Origin: JAXDAY01 sp034679345
GTDB lineage: Bacteria; Eisenbacteria; RBG-16-71-46; CAIMUX01; VGJL01
Length of the DNA stretch: 64,000 nt
NCBI GenBank assembly: GCA_034679345.1
Contig: JAXDAY010000004.1
Location: 186,001-250,000 of the forward strand
Direction of reading: 5' to 3'
Under the pieces are notes generated by a model. The model had not been told where the DNA came from. It searched no databases and saw only the letters and a program-made list of their open reading frames with translations. A program made the translations under genes and the position numbers. Position 1 is the first letter of the stretch. Each line of letters starts with the position of its first letter. Below, piece by piece: positions 1 to 8,421 of this stretch.

Positions 1-1
1 C

Positions 2-535
2 TCGCCCGCCTTCCGCCCGAATTTCGAGGAAGGAAGCGACATTCCCCTGTATGTCTATAGGGAGAGGGACGATCCGTTCGTCCGACCGCAGGATCCGGCG
101 AACTGCTTCAGCGAGTTCGGTGAGAATCCCTGCCGCAAGAACAACGGGGTGAGCCCCGCCTATATCTGGCGCGAGGAGATCGGGCTCACGTTCAATCGGT
201 TCGGAGCGTGCGACACCCTGAACCAGGCGCCGCTTCCGGTCGGCACCGAGCCACGGAACTTCCTCGAACAGGACCAGGTCAACGGATGGCTCCTCACCTA
301 TCCCCGTGGTGACCGGGCCGACGTCCACGGCAAGGCCCTGTTCGAGTCGGGGCGCTGGACCCTCGAGATCGGCCGCCGGCTGAACACAGGCAATCCGCAA
401 TACGACGTGATCTTCAAACCCGAGGAAGGCGGATCGTACGTCTTCACCATCGCCGTCATGGACAACTCAGGCACGGTCCACCTCGGCTCGGAGCCCCAAC
501 GGCTCGTCTTCGATCCGAAGGGAGGGAGGTCGTGA
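2..535 (+). CDS. Ethylbenzene dehydrogenase-type haem-binding domain protein, 3' part
   Basis: The reading frame is open from the window edge, so the N-terminus is missing and 177 residues remain. The last ~75 residues carry the pattern of the type II DMSO-reductase gamma-subunit / cytochrome c-552-like haem-binding fold: VHGKALFESGRWTLEIGRRL, then a DV-F segment, Y-F-IAVMDN and a late H. Proteins with this fold bind a b-type haem and pass electrons in the periplasm or at the outer membrane. No CxxCH motif is visible in the part present. The stop overlaps the next start by one base (TGATG), so the two are probably co-translated. Which enzyme or cytochrome chain it belongs to cannot be told without the upstream sequence. 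Confidence 0.72.
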   Translation, partial: SPAFRPNFEEGSDIPLYVYRERDDPFVRPQDPANCFSEFGENPCRKNNGVSPAYIWREEIGLTFNRFGACDTLNQAPLPVGTEPRNFLEQDQVNGWLLTYPRGDRADVHGKALFESGRWTLEIGRRLNTGNPQYDVIFKPEEGGSYVFTIAVMDNSGTVHLGSEPQRLVFDPKGGRS

Positions 536-2031
536 TGCCGCGCGGTGCCTTTCTCCTCGCTGTCGTGATGGCGGCTGCCTCGATCCTGGCGCCGGCTCCC
601 GCCGCCGCCCAAGCGATCGATTGGCTCGCTTCCCAATCGGGCATCGATCTCCCCGCGGACCCCGGCTCGAGCCGGCTGGACGGAATGGGCGGCCTTCGGA
701 TCGTCGTGCCGGACGAGGCGCGCGAGCTGAACCTCCACGACTACGGCCGCATCGCGAGCGGGCTGCTCTGGGACGGGGACTATAGGCGGTGGGACTTCTG
801 GGCCTCGGATCTGTCGCAAGTCAACGATCGGACCGACGATTCGGGCCTGCGGACGCGCAACCGCGACGACCTGCTGGAGATCGGCGGGCGTATGTCGTGG
901 CGACCCAACGATCAACGCGTCCTAGGCGGTGAGTACGTCTTCGATCAGCTGGAGCAATCGATCGAGCGTGGAGATCGGACGAAGTCGCGGGGTCCTCGGT
1001 GGGGGATCTTCGGTGCGCAGCGGGTCGGCAAGCTCGCCATCGGCGGATCCGTGCGTCTGACCTCGGATAACGAGGATCTCTCATCCGACGACGTCTTCTC
1101 GATCCGCCATCGCAGCGACGGCGCTCGGTTCGTCGGCTCGCTCGCCTACCGGGCAAGCTCCTTCGAGCTGGGACTCCAGGCCGAATCTCAGACGAACACG
1201 ATCACCGGGATCAGTCGCGAGGAGGCGCGCTTCCATGAGGACGAGTACACCTGGAAGCGGCCGGTCCAGGTCTACAGCGGCGCGTTTGTGTGGCACGCCA
1301 CGGAGAGGCTCGCCGGTGCGTTACGGGCGCGTGGCTTCACCCTCGACGGAAGCCAGAAAGTCGCCGTCAGCTGGAGCGATCGGATGCCCGGCAACCCCGG
1401 GGGAGGTCCCGAGCCGGGGCAGGGTGAAGCGTTGCAGCTCCTGACGGGGACCTTCTCGGAGGAGGCCGACGGCGTCGAGATGGGGACCCGATGGGAACTC
1501 CTCCTGCTCGACTGGATGCGCGTGGCCGTCGAGGCCGAGCAGGGCGAGAAAAGCGATGAGGTCGTCGAAGGGGACAACTTCAAGGGGAGCCGTCGCGCGC
1601 TCTCGACGGAGGATTCCTGGACCCGCGCCGGAGGCGGCGCCGGCGCCGAGTGGATGGACGGCCGGATGCGCTTCGGCGTGGAAGGCTGGATGCTGCGGAA
1701 CGAGCACAAGCAAACCTCCGTGATCGGGGCGGAATCCGAGACGACCTCCCGGATCCTCGAGATGCGAACGGGACTCGAGTTCTTCATCGAGCAAAACCTC
1801 GCGATTCGTGCGGGATACAACCGCAGCGCCGAAGATTCGGATCTGGACGCGCCGAGAACTCTAGGAATCGGCGACGGCGTAACCTTCGGGCTGGGCTACT
1901 ACCCCCGCGGGGGGATCTACGCGATCGACGCCGCAGTGCAGCACAGGATGGTCGAGCCCGACTACGAGGGGGATCCGGCCTCCGAAGGGTCAAGCACGGT
2001 CGTGACCCTGGCGGCCCGGCTTCTCCTATAG
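535..2031 (+). CDS. Predicted outer-membrane beta-barrel protein
   Basis: 498 residues with a clear signal peptide ending near AAAQA at about residue 25. The remainder is rich in alternating hydrophobic and polar stretches with aromatic residues, and it ends in a hydrophobic strand (VVTLAARLLL), as transmembrane barrels do. I chose ATG 535 rather than GTG 532 because a GGAGGGAGG ribosome site sits 5-13 bases upstream and the ATG overlaps the previous stop. No family is recognised. Coupling to a haem-binding gene suggests it could be the porin partner of an electron-transfer protein (inference). A generic porin or nutrient channel is equally possible. Confidence 0.65.
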   Translation: MPRGAFLLAVVMAAASILAPAPAAAQAIDWLASQSGIDLPADPGSSRLDGMGGLRIVVPDEARELNLHDYGRIASGLLWDGDYRRWDFWASDLSQVNDRTDDSGLRTRNRDDLLEIGGRMSWRPNDQRVLGGEYVFDQLEQSIERGDRTKSRGPRWGIFGAQRVGKLAIGGSVRLTSDNEDLSSDDVFSIRHRSDGARFVGSLAYRASSFELGLQAESQTNTITGISREEARFHEDEYTWKRPVQVYSGAFVWHATERLAGALRARGFTLDGSQKVAVSWSDRMPGNPGGGPEPGQGEALQLLTGTFSEEADGVEMGTRWELLLLDWMRVAVEAEQGEKSDEVVEGDNFKGSRRALSTEDSWTRAGGGAGAEWMDGRMRFGVEGWMLRNEHKQTSVIGAESETTSRILEMRTGLEFFIEQNLAIRAGYNRSAEDSDLDAPRTLGIGDGVTFGLGYYPRGGIYAIDAAVQHRMVEPDYEGDPASEGSSTVVTLAARLLL

Positions 2032-2079
2032 TCGGGACCGCCGTGGGGAAAGGCTCCAACGGGTTGACATCTATGATGA

Positions 2080-2107
2080 TTGACGGTTGCCACCGCGCGC
2101 GTCTAAT
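2080..2107 (+). promoter_or_regulatory. Candidate sigma-70-type promoter for the TonB receptor gene
   Basis: TTGACG at 2080-2085, a 16-base spacer, and TCTAAT at 2102-2107. Both boxes match consensus at five of six bases. It lies in the 160-base gap before the receptor gene. The same two boxes with the same spacer occur before secG at 11848. Confidence 0.5.
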
Positions 2108-2191
2108 CTCTGGCCAGGGGTTGGCGGTCCGTCCTCCGGGTGGGGGATCCCCCCAGACGCGGGGGACCACGGAGAAAGGAGCGCTGAGGCC

Positions 2192-4885
2192 ATGAAGTCG
2201 TCCGGGTTCAGGGCCGGGATGGCTTTCCTCTTTTTGGGATTTCTCCTGGCTCTTCCGTGCCTCGCGACCGCACAGGGCGGGGGAACGGGATCGATCACCG
2301 GAAAGGTGACCGACGATGCCGGGAAACCGCTCCCGTACGCCAACGTGCTGATCCTCGGCACCGCTTGGGGAGCGATGTCCAACGAGGCGGGCGTCTATAC
2401 GATCAAGAACGTCCCCGTTGGCACTTACACCCTGCGGGTGATGTTGATCGGCTACGAGGACCAGCGGGTCGCCGATGTCCGCGTCGATCGCGGTGAATCC
2501 GCTTCGGCCGATTTCAAGCTCAAGCAGAAGGTCGTCGGGATCATGGACCTGGTCGACGTGACCGCGGCCCGTGAGCGGATCAAGCTCAAGGAGTCCTCGA
2601 CCGGTCACCAGCTCCGCGCCTCCGACGTCGAGAATCTCCCCGTCGACGAGGTCTCCGAGCTGATCGGCCTCAAGGCCGGAGTCGTCGCGCAGGGCGGAGA
2701 GCTCCACTTCCGCGGCGGGCGTGGGGGTGAAGTTCAGTATCAGGTCGACGGCGTGCCGGTGCGCGACCCCCTCGTGGGCGGAGGGGTAAGCCTTGCCGCC
2801 CTGGCGATCGAGAGCGCCGACGTCATCATGGGCGGTCTCGACGCCCAGTACGGCAACGCCCAGTCCGGCGTCATCAACTACAAGACGAAGGAGGGTGGTC
2901 AGAGTTTCGAAGGCGAAATCTACTATCTCACCGATCGCTACGGCCAACCCGACAACACCTTCGACAACATGGACCGCGTCTTCGTCGGCTTGGGCGGCCC
3001 CTCACCGATCAAGGATCTGACCTACTACATCTCCACCGAGGGCACCTGGCAGGACAACTACCCGAAGACCACGGAGCGGCGGAGCCGCCACACCCTGCTC
3101 AACTTCATTTCATTGGGCGATCGGAAGAACAACAATGTTCGCGTCCAGGGCAAGCTCGCCTATCGGATCGGACCCTCCTACAAGCTCACGGCCGAGGTGC
3201 TGCGGAACGATTCGAAGTATGATAACTACATCCATGCATGGAGTCGCGAAGGGTACGTCCAAACCTTCGTCGACACGACCCAGACCGGCGACATCGTTCT
3301 CAGGCATGGACGCTGGTCGCCGACGCAGGTCGATTCGACCTACTCCTACTACAACGCCGCTGAGCACACGCCCAACATCGAGAACGGATTCGACCAAGTG
3401 AAGCTGGTCTGGACCCACACGATTGACGCCAACACCTTTTACTCGGTGAGATTCTCGCGCAGCCACTTCGTGCTCGACCAGCGGGTGAAGGGGAAGCAAC
3501 CGTGGGAGTACGACGGGGAGAGCGCGCGGGACTTCTATTACAACTACTACGACGGTGAGGCGAGCGACTTCTTCGTCATTTGGGGCGACTATCCCGCATA
3601 CTCGCACCGCGACACCAACGTCTTGACGGGCAAGGCCGATCTCACCAAGAAGCACAAGCGGCACACTTTCCAGACCGGGATGGAGGCGACCTACAACGAC
3701 ATGCGGTACTTGCAGGTCGATCGTCCGTACCAGTCGAACACGGAGGGCGAGATCGGAGCTACGCGCACCCGGTATCACTACTATAATCCCGAGGGCGCGC
3801 TCTACGTGCAGGACCGTTGGGAACACGAGGGTATGGTGCTGAATATCGGACTGCGCTACGACGTGTTCAGCGTCGGAGACCAGATCCCGATCAGCGAGGT
3901 GCGAGAGAGGGTCAAGCAGCAGTACAGCCCGCGCGTCGGGATCGCCTACCCGATCTCGGACCGGGACGTGTTCAGCTTCCACTACGGACGCTTCTACCAG
4001 ATTCCGGCCCGCCAGTACATCTTCGACGACCGGAACGTCTTCGACGGCCGCGTCCGGGGCAATCCGAACCTGACCAATGAGACGACGGTTTCCTACCAGG
4101 CGGCGATCCAGCACCTGTTCAGCGAGCTGGTCTCGGGTCAGTTCAGCGTCTACTACCGGGACGTGTTCGGATTGCTGACGACGGACGAGTATCCGGTGCT
4201 CGGCTCGGTGGGCAACATCCCACAGTGGGTGAACAAGGACTACGCTTCGGCAAGGGGTTTTGAGGCGACGCTACGCCGGTCCTTCGGCAACAACTTCCAG
4301 ACCGAGATCAACTACGCCTTCGGCGTCGCCACCGGCGTGGGGAGCGATCCGAACGCGCGGAACTCGCAGAACTTCGCCTATCTCCCGATCTCGGAGCAGG
4401 CGCTCGACTGGGACGTGCGGCACACGATCTCCACCCAGCTCTACATCGCAAGGCCGGGCCAGTGGGGGGCGGGCTTTGTATGGCAGTTCTCGACCGGATT
4501 CCCGTACACGCCGATCGAGAGGACGACGCGAGAGATCGAGCCGGAGATGATCAACTCGCGGCGCTTGCCGAGTCAGACATCCCTCGACGTGCAGGCGGAG
4601 AAGTACTACACGGTCTGGGGTCAACGATTCAAGGTGTTCCTGCAGAGTCGCAACGTGCTCGACTCGAAGAACATCACCAGTCTGCAACCGGGGAACGGAT
4701 TCGCGGGGACGGGGCTTCGGGGCAACGATTATCTGATCTACTACACGGAGACCGGGCGCGCCGGCGGGGCATACCTCGGGGACGACGTGAACAACGACGG
4801 AATAGAGGATTTCGTGCCGCTGAACGATCCCCGCGTCTATGGGGATCCGCGTTCGATCCGGGTCGGCGTCTCGTTCAGTTTCTAG
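2192..4885 (+). CDS. TonB-dependent outer-membrane receptor with carboxypeptidase-regulatory-like N-terminus
   Basis: 897 residues. A signal peptide (~1-28) is followed by a carboxypeptidase-regulatory/CnaB-like domain (~30-105, GSITGKVTDDAGKPLPYANV). A plug domain comes next (~130-240, with the QVDGVPVRDPL and DAQYGNAQSGVINYKTK motifs), then a long 22-strand-type barrel ending in ..RVGVSFSF. This is the SusC/CirA-like layout used for TonB-driven import of large or scarce ligands. ATG 2192 was chosen because it precedes the signal peptide and has GGAGAAAGGA upstream. No substrate can be read from the sequence. It is followed after 19 bases by a large exported protein, so the two may be expressed together. 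Confidence 0.9.
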   Translation: MKSSGFRAGMAFLFLGFLLALPCLATAQGGGTGSITGKVTDDAGKPLPYANVLILGTAWGAMSNEAGVYTIKNVPVGTYTLRVMLIGYEDQRVADVRVDRGESASADFKLKQKVVGIMDLVDVTAARERIKLKESSTGHQLRASDVENLPVDEVSELIGLKAGVVAQGGELHFRGGRGGEVQYQVDGVPVRDPLVGGGVSLAALAIESADVIMGGLDAQYGNAQSGVINYKTKEGGQSFEGEIYYLTDRYGQPDNTFDNMDRVFVGLGGPSPIKDLTYYISTEGTWQDNYPKTTERRSRHTLLNFISLGDRKNNNVRVQGKLAYRIGPSYKLTAEVLRNDSKYDNYIHAWSREGYVQTFVDTTQTGDIVLRHGRWSPTQVDSTYSYYNAAEHTPNIENGFDQVKLVWTHTIDANTFYSVRFSRSHFVLDQRVKGKQPWEYDGESARDFYYNYYDGEASDFFVIWGDYPAYSHRDTNVLTGKADLTKKHKRHTFQTGMEATYNDMRYLQVDRPYQSNTEGEIGATRTRYHYYNPEGALYVQDRWEHEGMVLNIGLRYDVFSVGDQIPISEVRERVKQQYSPRVGIAYPISDRDVFSFHYGRFYQIPARQYIFDDRNVFDGRVRGNPNLTNETTVSYQAAIQHLFSELVSGQFSVYYRDVFGLLTTDEYPVLGSVGNIPQWVNKDYASARGFEATLRRSFGNNFQTEINYAFGVATGVGSDPNARNSQNFAYLPISEQALDWDVRHTISTQLYIARPGQWGAGFVWQFSTGFPYTPIERTTREIEPEMINSRRLPSQTSLDVQAEKYYTVWGQRFKVFLQSRNVLDSKNITSLQPGNGFAGTGLRGNDYLIYYTETGRAGGAYLGDDVNNDGIEDFVPLNDPRVYGDPRSIRVGVSFSF

Positions 4886-4904
4886 GCCGGGGTTGGAAGG
4901 GAGC

Positions 4905-7385
4905 ATGGGAGCGATGCAAAGCGCACGGGGGAAGGCGATCCGTCTCGCGGCCGTCGCGGCGATCGTGGCCTCGGCGACGGCGGCGCGAGGGGCCGAACCG
5001 CCGGGGCAGAAGTGGGGGCTGCCGGAGTCGGAGCAGATCTACCACATCTACGAAACCAACAAGGTCTACCACAGCGTCGGCCTGCTCCAGTTGATGATCA
5101 CCAATGTGGGCGTCATCGGGAATCCCAACTTCGTCGACTCCTACGGAGCGGGATGGCGCGGCGGCGACTACCTCTACGCCGCCAGCCTCTGGATCGGGGC
5201 AATCGCGAGCGACAACTTGCCCTACGTTTCAACGGGAGCCTACGACTTCGAGCTGCGACCCTCCCTGGATCCGGTCGACACGATCTACCCCGCATATGAA
5301 GGCATCGCGAACGGCAACCGGCCGGGATTCTCCACCATGCCGGACGATGACAACGACGGCCTCGTCGACGAGGACCTCCACAATGGCAGGGACGACGACG
5401 GCGATGGGTTGATCGACGAGGATTACGCCGCCATCTCCCAGGAGATGTATTCGTGCGAGTACTGGGACTACACGGAGGAGGCGATCAACGCGTACCCCGA
5501 GCACCGGCCGTTGAACCTCCGGATCCAGCAGAACAGCTACGCCTGGTCGACGGAGGGATCGAACGAGTTCGTCGGCTTCGACTTCAGGATCATCAACGAA
5601 GGCTTCGAGGTGCTGCGGCAGATCTACATCGGTTTCTTCGTCGACTCGGACGCCGGACCGAAGGACACCCCGGGCTACTACGCCGATGACCGGGGCAACT
5701 TCTATTCCCGTGACACGACCGTCGTCGACGTGACGAACCTGTATAGCTGCGAAGAGCGTGATCTGTCCACGAAGAGCTGCAGTTCGCAGGAACTCAATCT
5801 GAACATCTGCTACATGCACGATGTCCCCGATGACGGCGCTTCCGCCAACGGGGGAGACGTCAGCGGATATTTCGGAGGGATGTTCCTCGGACACACGATC
5901 GACCCCCTCGGCGTGATGGCCCCCACGAAGGTCGAGGTTCACACGGCGCAGTTCTTCAGCGGTTCCGGCGCGTACCCGGCCGGAGATCCTCGAAACGACT
6001 TCGAACGGTACGACCTCCTCTCGAGCGGCAGCCAGATCCGGCGCCCAACCGGCCAGCCGAACGACTACCGGTACCTCTTCAGCGCGGGACCGTTCACCGA
6101 GCTGGCCCCGGGCGACCACTTGACCCTGCAAACCGCATTCGTGATCGGCGAAGGTCAACGCAACATGCTCATCAACGCCGTCAACGCGCAGCGAATCTAC
6201 AATGGGTCCTGGCGCGACGTGGACGGCGATAAGCTGACGGGAAAGGATGGGAAGGAGACATGCCTCTTCATCCTCCCGGAGCAGCCGCCCACCACCTGGA
6301 GGGACCACTGCGACAGCCTCGGGACCCCGGAGCAGCGCGTAATCAAGAACACGACCTGCCGTCCGGAGGATTATGTCGACGACGATTGCGACTGCTGCAC
6401 GCCGCTCTTCCGGAACAACAACGAAGCCCTGACGGAGGGGTACGAGACCCTCGTTCACTGGGTCGGGACGGTGGCCCCGCCTCCTCCCGGGACGAACATC
6501 GATCCCCAGAGCGATGTCTCCCTCTCCGTGGTGGCGCCCGAGGGGGACCGGCGGGTGATCCTGCAGTGGGACAATCTCTCTGAGCTCTCCGCGGATCCGA
6601 TTCAGAGAAGGATCCTATTCACTGGATATCGCGTCTGGAGGGTCGAGGGGTGGACCCGTCCCGTCGGATCGACGGGTCCGGCTCCTGAAGACTGGCAGCT
6701 CGTGGCGGATCTGAGCCTGCGGCCCCCCGATTCGCTTCTCACTGATAGCGAGTTCTATCTGCCCAAATACCGCCGCTACCCGCCGGTCGGACCCGACTCC
6801 ACGGAGGAGATCCTCACCGGCTCTGAGGTTCCTGGCGAGGAAGTGCGCTGGTTCTACCCGGCGGGCCACTATCAGTACGTGGACACGCTCGGGCTCAAGA
6901 ACGGAATGCTCTATTTCTACGATGTCACCGCCTACAGCGCATGGGACGACAGCCTGAGCCGCCACTTCGAGCTCGCGGGCAGGCCCTCGGCATCGGAATC
7001 GGATGCGGTCGTGCCTCGGTGGGTCGCCTCCCACGGGGACGACGACGTCATCGTGGTGCCGAATCCCTATGTCCGCGGCGGTCAACCCGGGGGCTGGGAT
7101 CTGACGCCATCCGACGCGGATCCGACGGGCACGAAGATCGCCTTCGCGAAACTGCCTGAAGCCGACTGCACGGTCAAGATCTACACCTTGGCCGGCGATC
7201 TGGTGCAGACGCTGAGCAATGACGGACGGCGGGGGAATGGGACCGTCTTCTGGAACCTGATTTCCCGTAACGGCCAGGACATCGTCAGCGGAGTCTACCT
7301 GTACTCGGTGGAGTGCAAGGACTGCGCGGCCGGCGTCAAAGGCTGCGGCGATCTCAAGATCGGCCGTTTCACGGTCATCCGGTAG
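4905..7385 (+). CDS. Large secreted protein with calcium-type Asp repeats and FlgD-like C-terminal domain
   Basis: 826 residues with a signal peptide (~1-28, cut after ATAARGA). Around residues 145-170 are acidic repeats (DDDNDGLVDED and DDDGDGLIDED) of the kind that bind calcium in thrombospondin type 3 and dockerin-like segments. Cysteines are frequent, including DDDCDCC. From ~700 a fibronectin/Ig-like region leads into a C-terminal FlgD-like Ig domain (PNPYVRGG, VKIYTLAGDLVQTL, GVYLYSVE, GRFTVIR). That tail resembles the type IX sorting domain of FCB bacteria. ATG 4905 has GGAAGGGA upstream. Lying between a TonB receptor and a PorV-type gene, it is probably a surface or secreted protein; its activity is unknown. 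Confidence 0.75.
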   Translation: MGAMQSARGKAIRLAAVAAIVASATAARGAEPPGQKWGLPESEQIYHIYETNKVYHSVGLLQLMITNVGVIGNPNFVDSYGAGWRGGDYLYAASLWIGAIASDNLPYVSTGAYDFELRPSLDPVDTIYPAYEGIANGNRPGFSTMPDDDNDGLVDEDLHNGRDDDGDGLIDEDYAAISQEMYSCEYWDYTEEAINAYPEHRPLNLRIQQNSYAWSTEGSNEFVGFDFRIINEGFEVLRQIYIGFFVDSDAGPKDTPGYYADDRGNFYSRDTTVVDVTNLYSCEERDLSTKSCSSQELNLNICYMHDVPDDGASANGGDVSGYFGGMFLGHTIDPLGVMAPTKVEVHTAQFFSGSGAYPAGDPRNDFERYDLLSSGSQIRRPTGQPNDYRYLFSAGPFTELAPGDHLTLQTAFVIGEGQRNMLINAVNAQRIYNGSWRDVDGDKLTGKDGKETCLFILPEQPPTTWRDHCDSLGTPEQRVIKNTTCRPEDYVDDDCDCCTPLFRNNNEALTEGYETLVHWVGTVAPPPPGTNIDPQSDVSLSVVAPEGDRRVILQWDNLSELSADPIQRRILFTGYRVWRVEGWTRPVGSTGPAPEDWQLVADLSLRPPDSLLTDSEFYLPKYRRYPPVGPDSTEEILTGSEVPGEEVRWFYPAGHYQYVDTLGLKNGMLYFYDVTAYSAWDDSLSRHFELAGRPSASESDAVVPRWVASHGDDDVIVVPNPYVRGGQPGGWDLTPSDADPTGTKIAFAKLPEADCTVKIYTLAGDLVQTLSNDGRRGNGTVFWNLISRNGQDIVSGVYLYSVECKDCAAGVKGCGDLKIGRFTVIR

Positions 7386-7397
7386 GGGGAGTGCACG

Positions 7398-8366
7398 ATG
7401 AGCGGGATGAGGAAATCGATGATCTTTCCGGTGAGGAGACTCGCCGCGTTGCTGGTCGTAGCACTGGCTCTGCCTTCTCTTGCCGGCGCGGCGCAGGAGT
7501 TCGAGAAGGTCGGGACGATCGGCGGGCAGTTCTTGAAGATCGGCATCGGGGCGCGGGCGACCGCCATGGGGTGCGCCTTCGTGTCCGTGGCCGACGACGC
7601 CAGCGCCGTCTACTGGAATCCGGCGGGCATCGCGCGGATCCAGAAGAACGTCGCAAGCGTGAACCATACCGCCTGGCTTGCCGACATCTCCTTCACGCAG
7701 GCGGCCTACCTATTCCACATCGGCTTCTTGCCGGGCACTTTCGCTGGGCACGCCCGGAGCCTCTACATGGATTCCCAGCCCATCCGGACCGTCTTCCGGC
7801 CGGATGGGGAGGGGCGGAGCTTCGACGCGGGGGATGTGGCCTTCGGCGTGACCTACGCCCGGTCTCTCACCGACAAGTTCTCCGCGGGCGTCACGGCGAA
7901 CTATGTCCAGTCGACTCTCGCCACCTACTCGTCCTCGGCGACAACCTTCGACTTCGGAACTCTTTACGACACCGGCTACCGGTCGCTCCGGATCGGGATG
8001 GCGATCCAGAACCTGGGCAGTGACATGAAGTTCATCGAGGACACTGTGAAGCTCCCCACGGTGTTCCGGGTCGGCATGTCAATGAACTTCTACGAGGATG
8101 CGACGCATCGCATCCTCTCGTCCGCCGAGTTCAGCCATCCGCCTGACAACAACGAGCGGGCCAACTGGGGACTCGAGTACGGCTTCAAGGAGTTCTTCTT
8201 CGTGCGGGGCGGCTATCTGTTCAAGTACGACCTGGAACGCTTCTCGGCCGGCTTGGGATTCAAGATCCCCTCGAGCCTCAACTCCGAGGCGACGTTCGAC
8301 TACTCCTACACCGACATGGATGCGCTGAGCGGGATTCACCGAGTCTCGGTCGACTTCCGGTTCTAG
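7398..8366 (+). CDS. PorV/PorQ family outer-membrane protein
   Basis: 322 residues. A signal peptide (~1-33) is followed by the family's typical opening: GGQFLKIGIGARATAMG, then SVADDASAVYWNPAGIARI. The rest is a FadL-like barrel pattern ending in a hydrophobic aromatic strand (VSVDFRF). In Bacteroidetes PorV is the outer-membrane shuttle that hands type IX cargo to the attachment complex, and PorQ is a relative. It lies 12 bases after a gene whose product has a FlgD/type IX-like tail, so a role in export or anchoring of that protein is likely but inferred. The core type IX translocon genes are not in the window. Confidence 0.85.
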   Translation: MSGMRKSMIFPVRRLAALLVVALALPSLAGAAQEFEKVGTIGGQFLKIGIGARATAMGCAFVSVADDASAVYWNPAGIARIQKNVASVNHTAWLADISFTQAAYLFHIGFLPGTFAGHARSLYMDSQPIRTVFRPDGEGRSFDAGDVAFGVTYARSLTDKFSAGVTANYVQSTLATYSSSATTFDFGTLYDTGYRSLRIGMAIQNLGSDMKFIEDTVKLPTVFRVGMSMNFYEDATHRILSSAEFSHPPDNNERANWGLEYGFKEFFFVRGGYLFKYDLERFSAGLGFKIPSSLNSEATFDYSYTDMDALSGIHRVSVDFRF

Positions 8367-8421
8367 GCCCAATCTCCTCTGTCGGGGCCCTCGTTGCGAC
8401 GCGAGGGCCCCGGAGGCCCTC

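Noticed and set aside
5340..5430. Short tandem repeat in DNA
   Set aside because: The similarity is at the level of acidic calcium-type protein motifs, not a DNA repeat.
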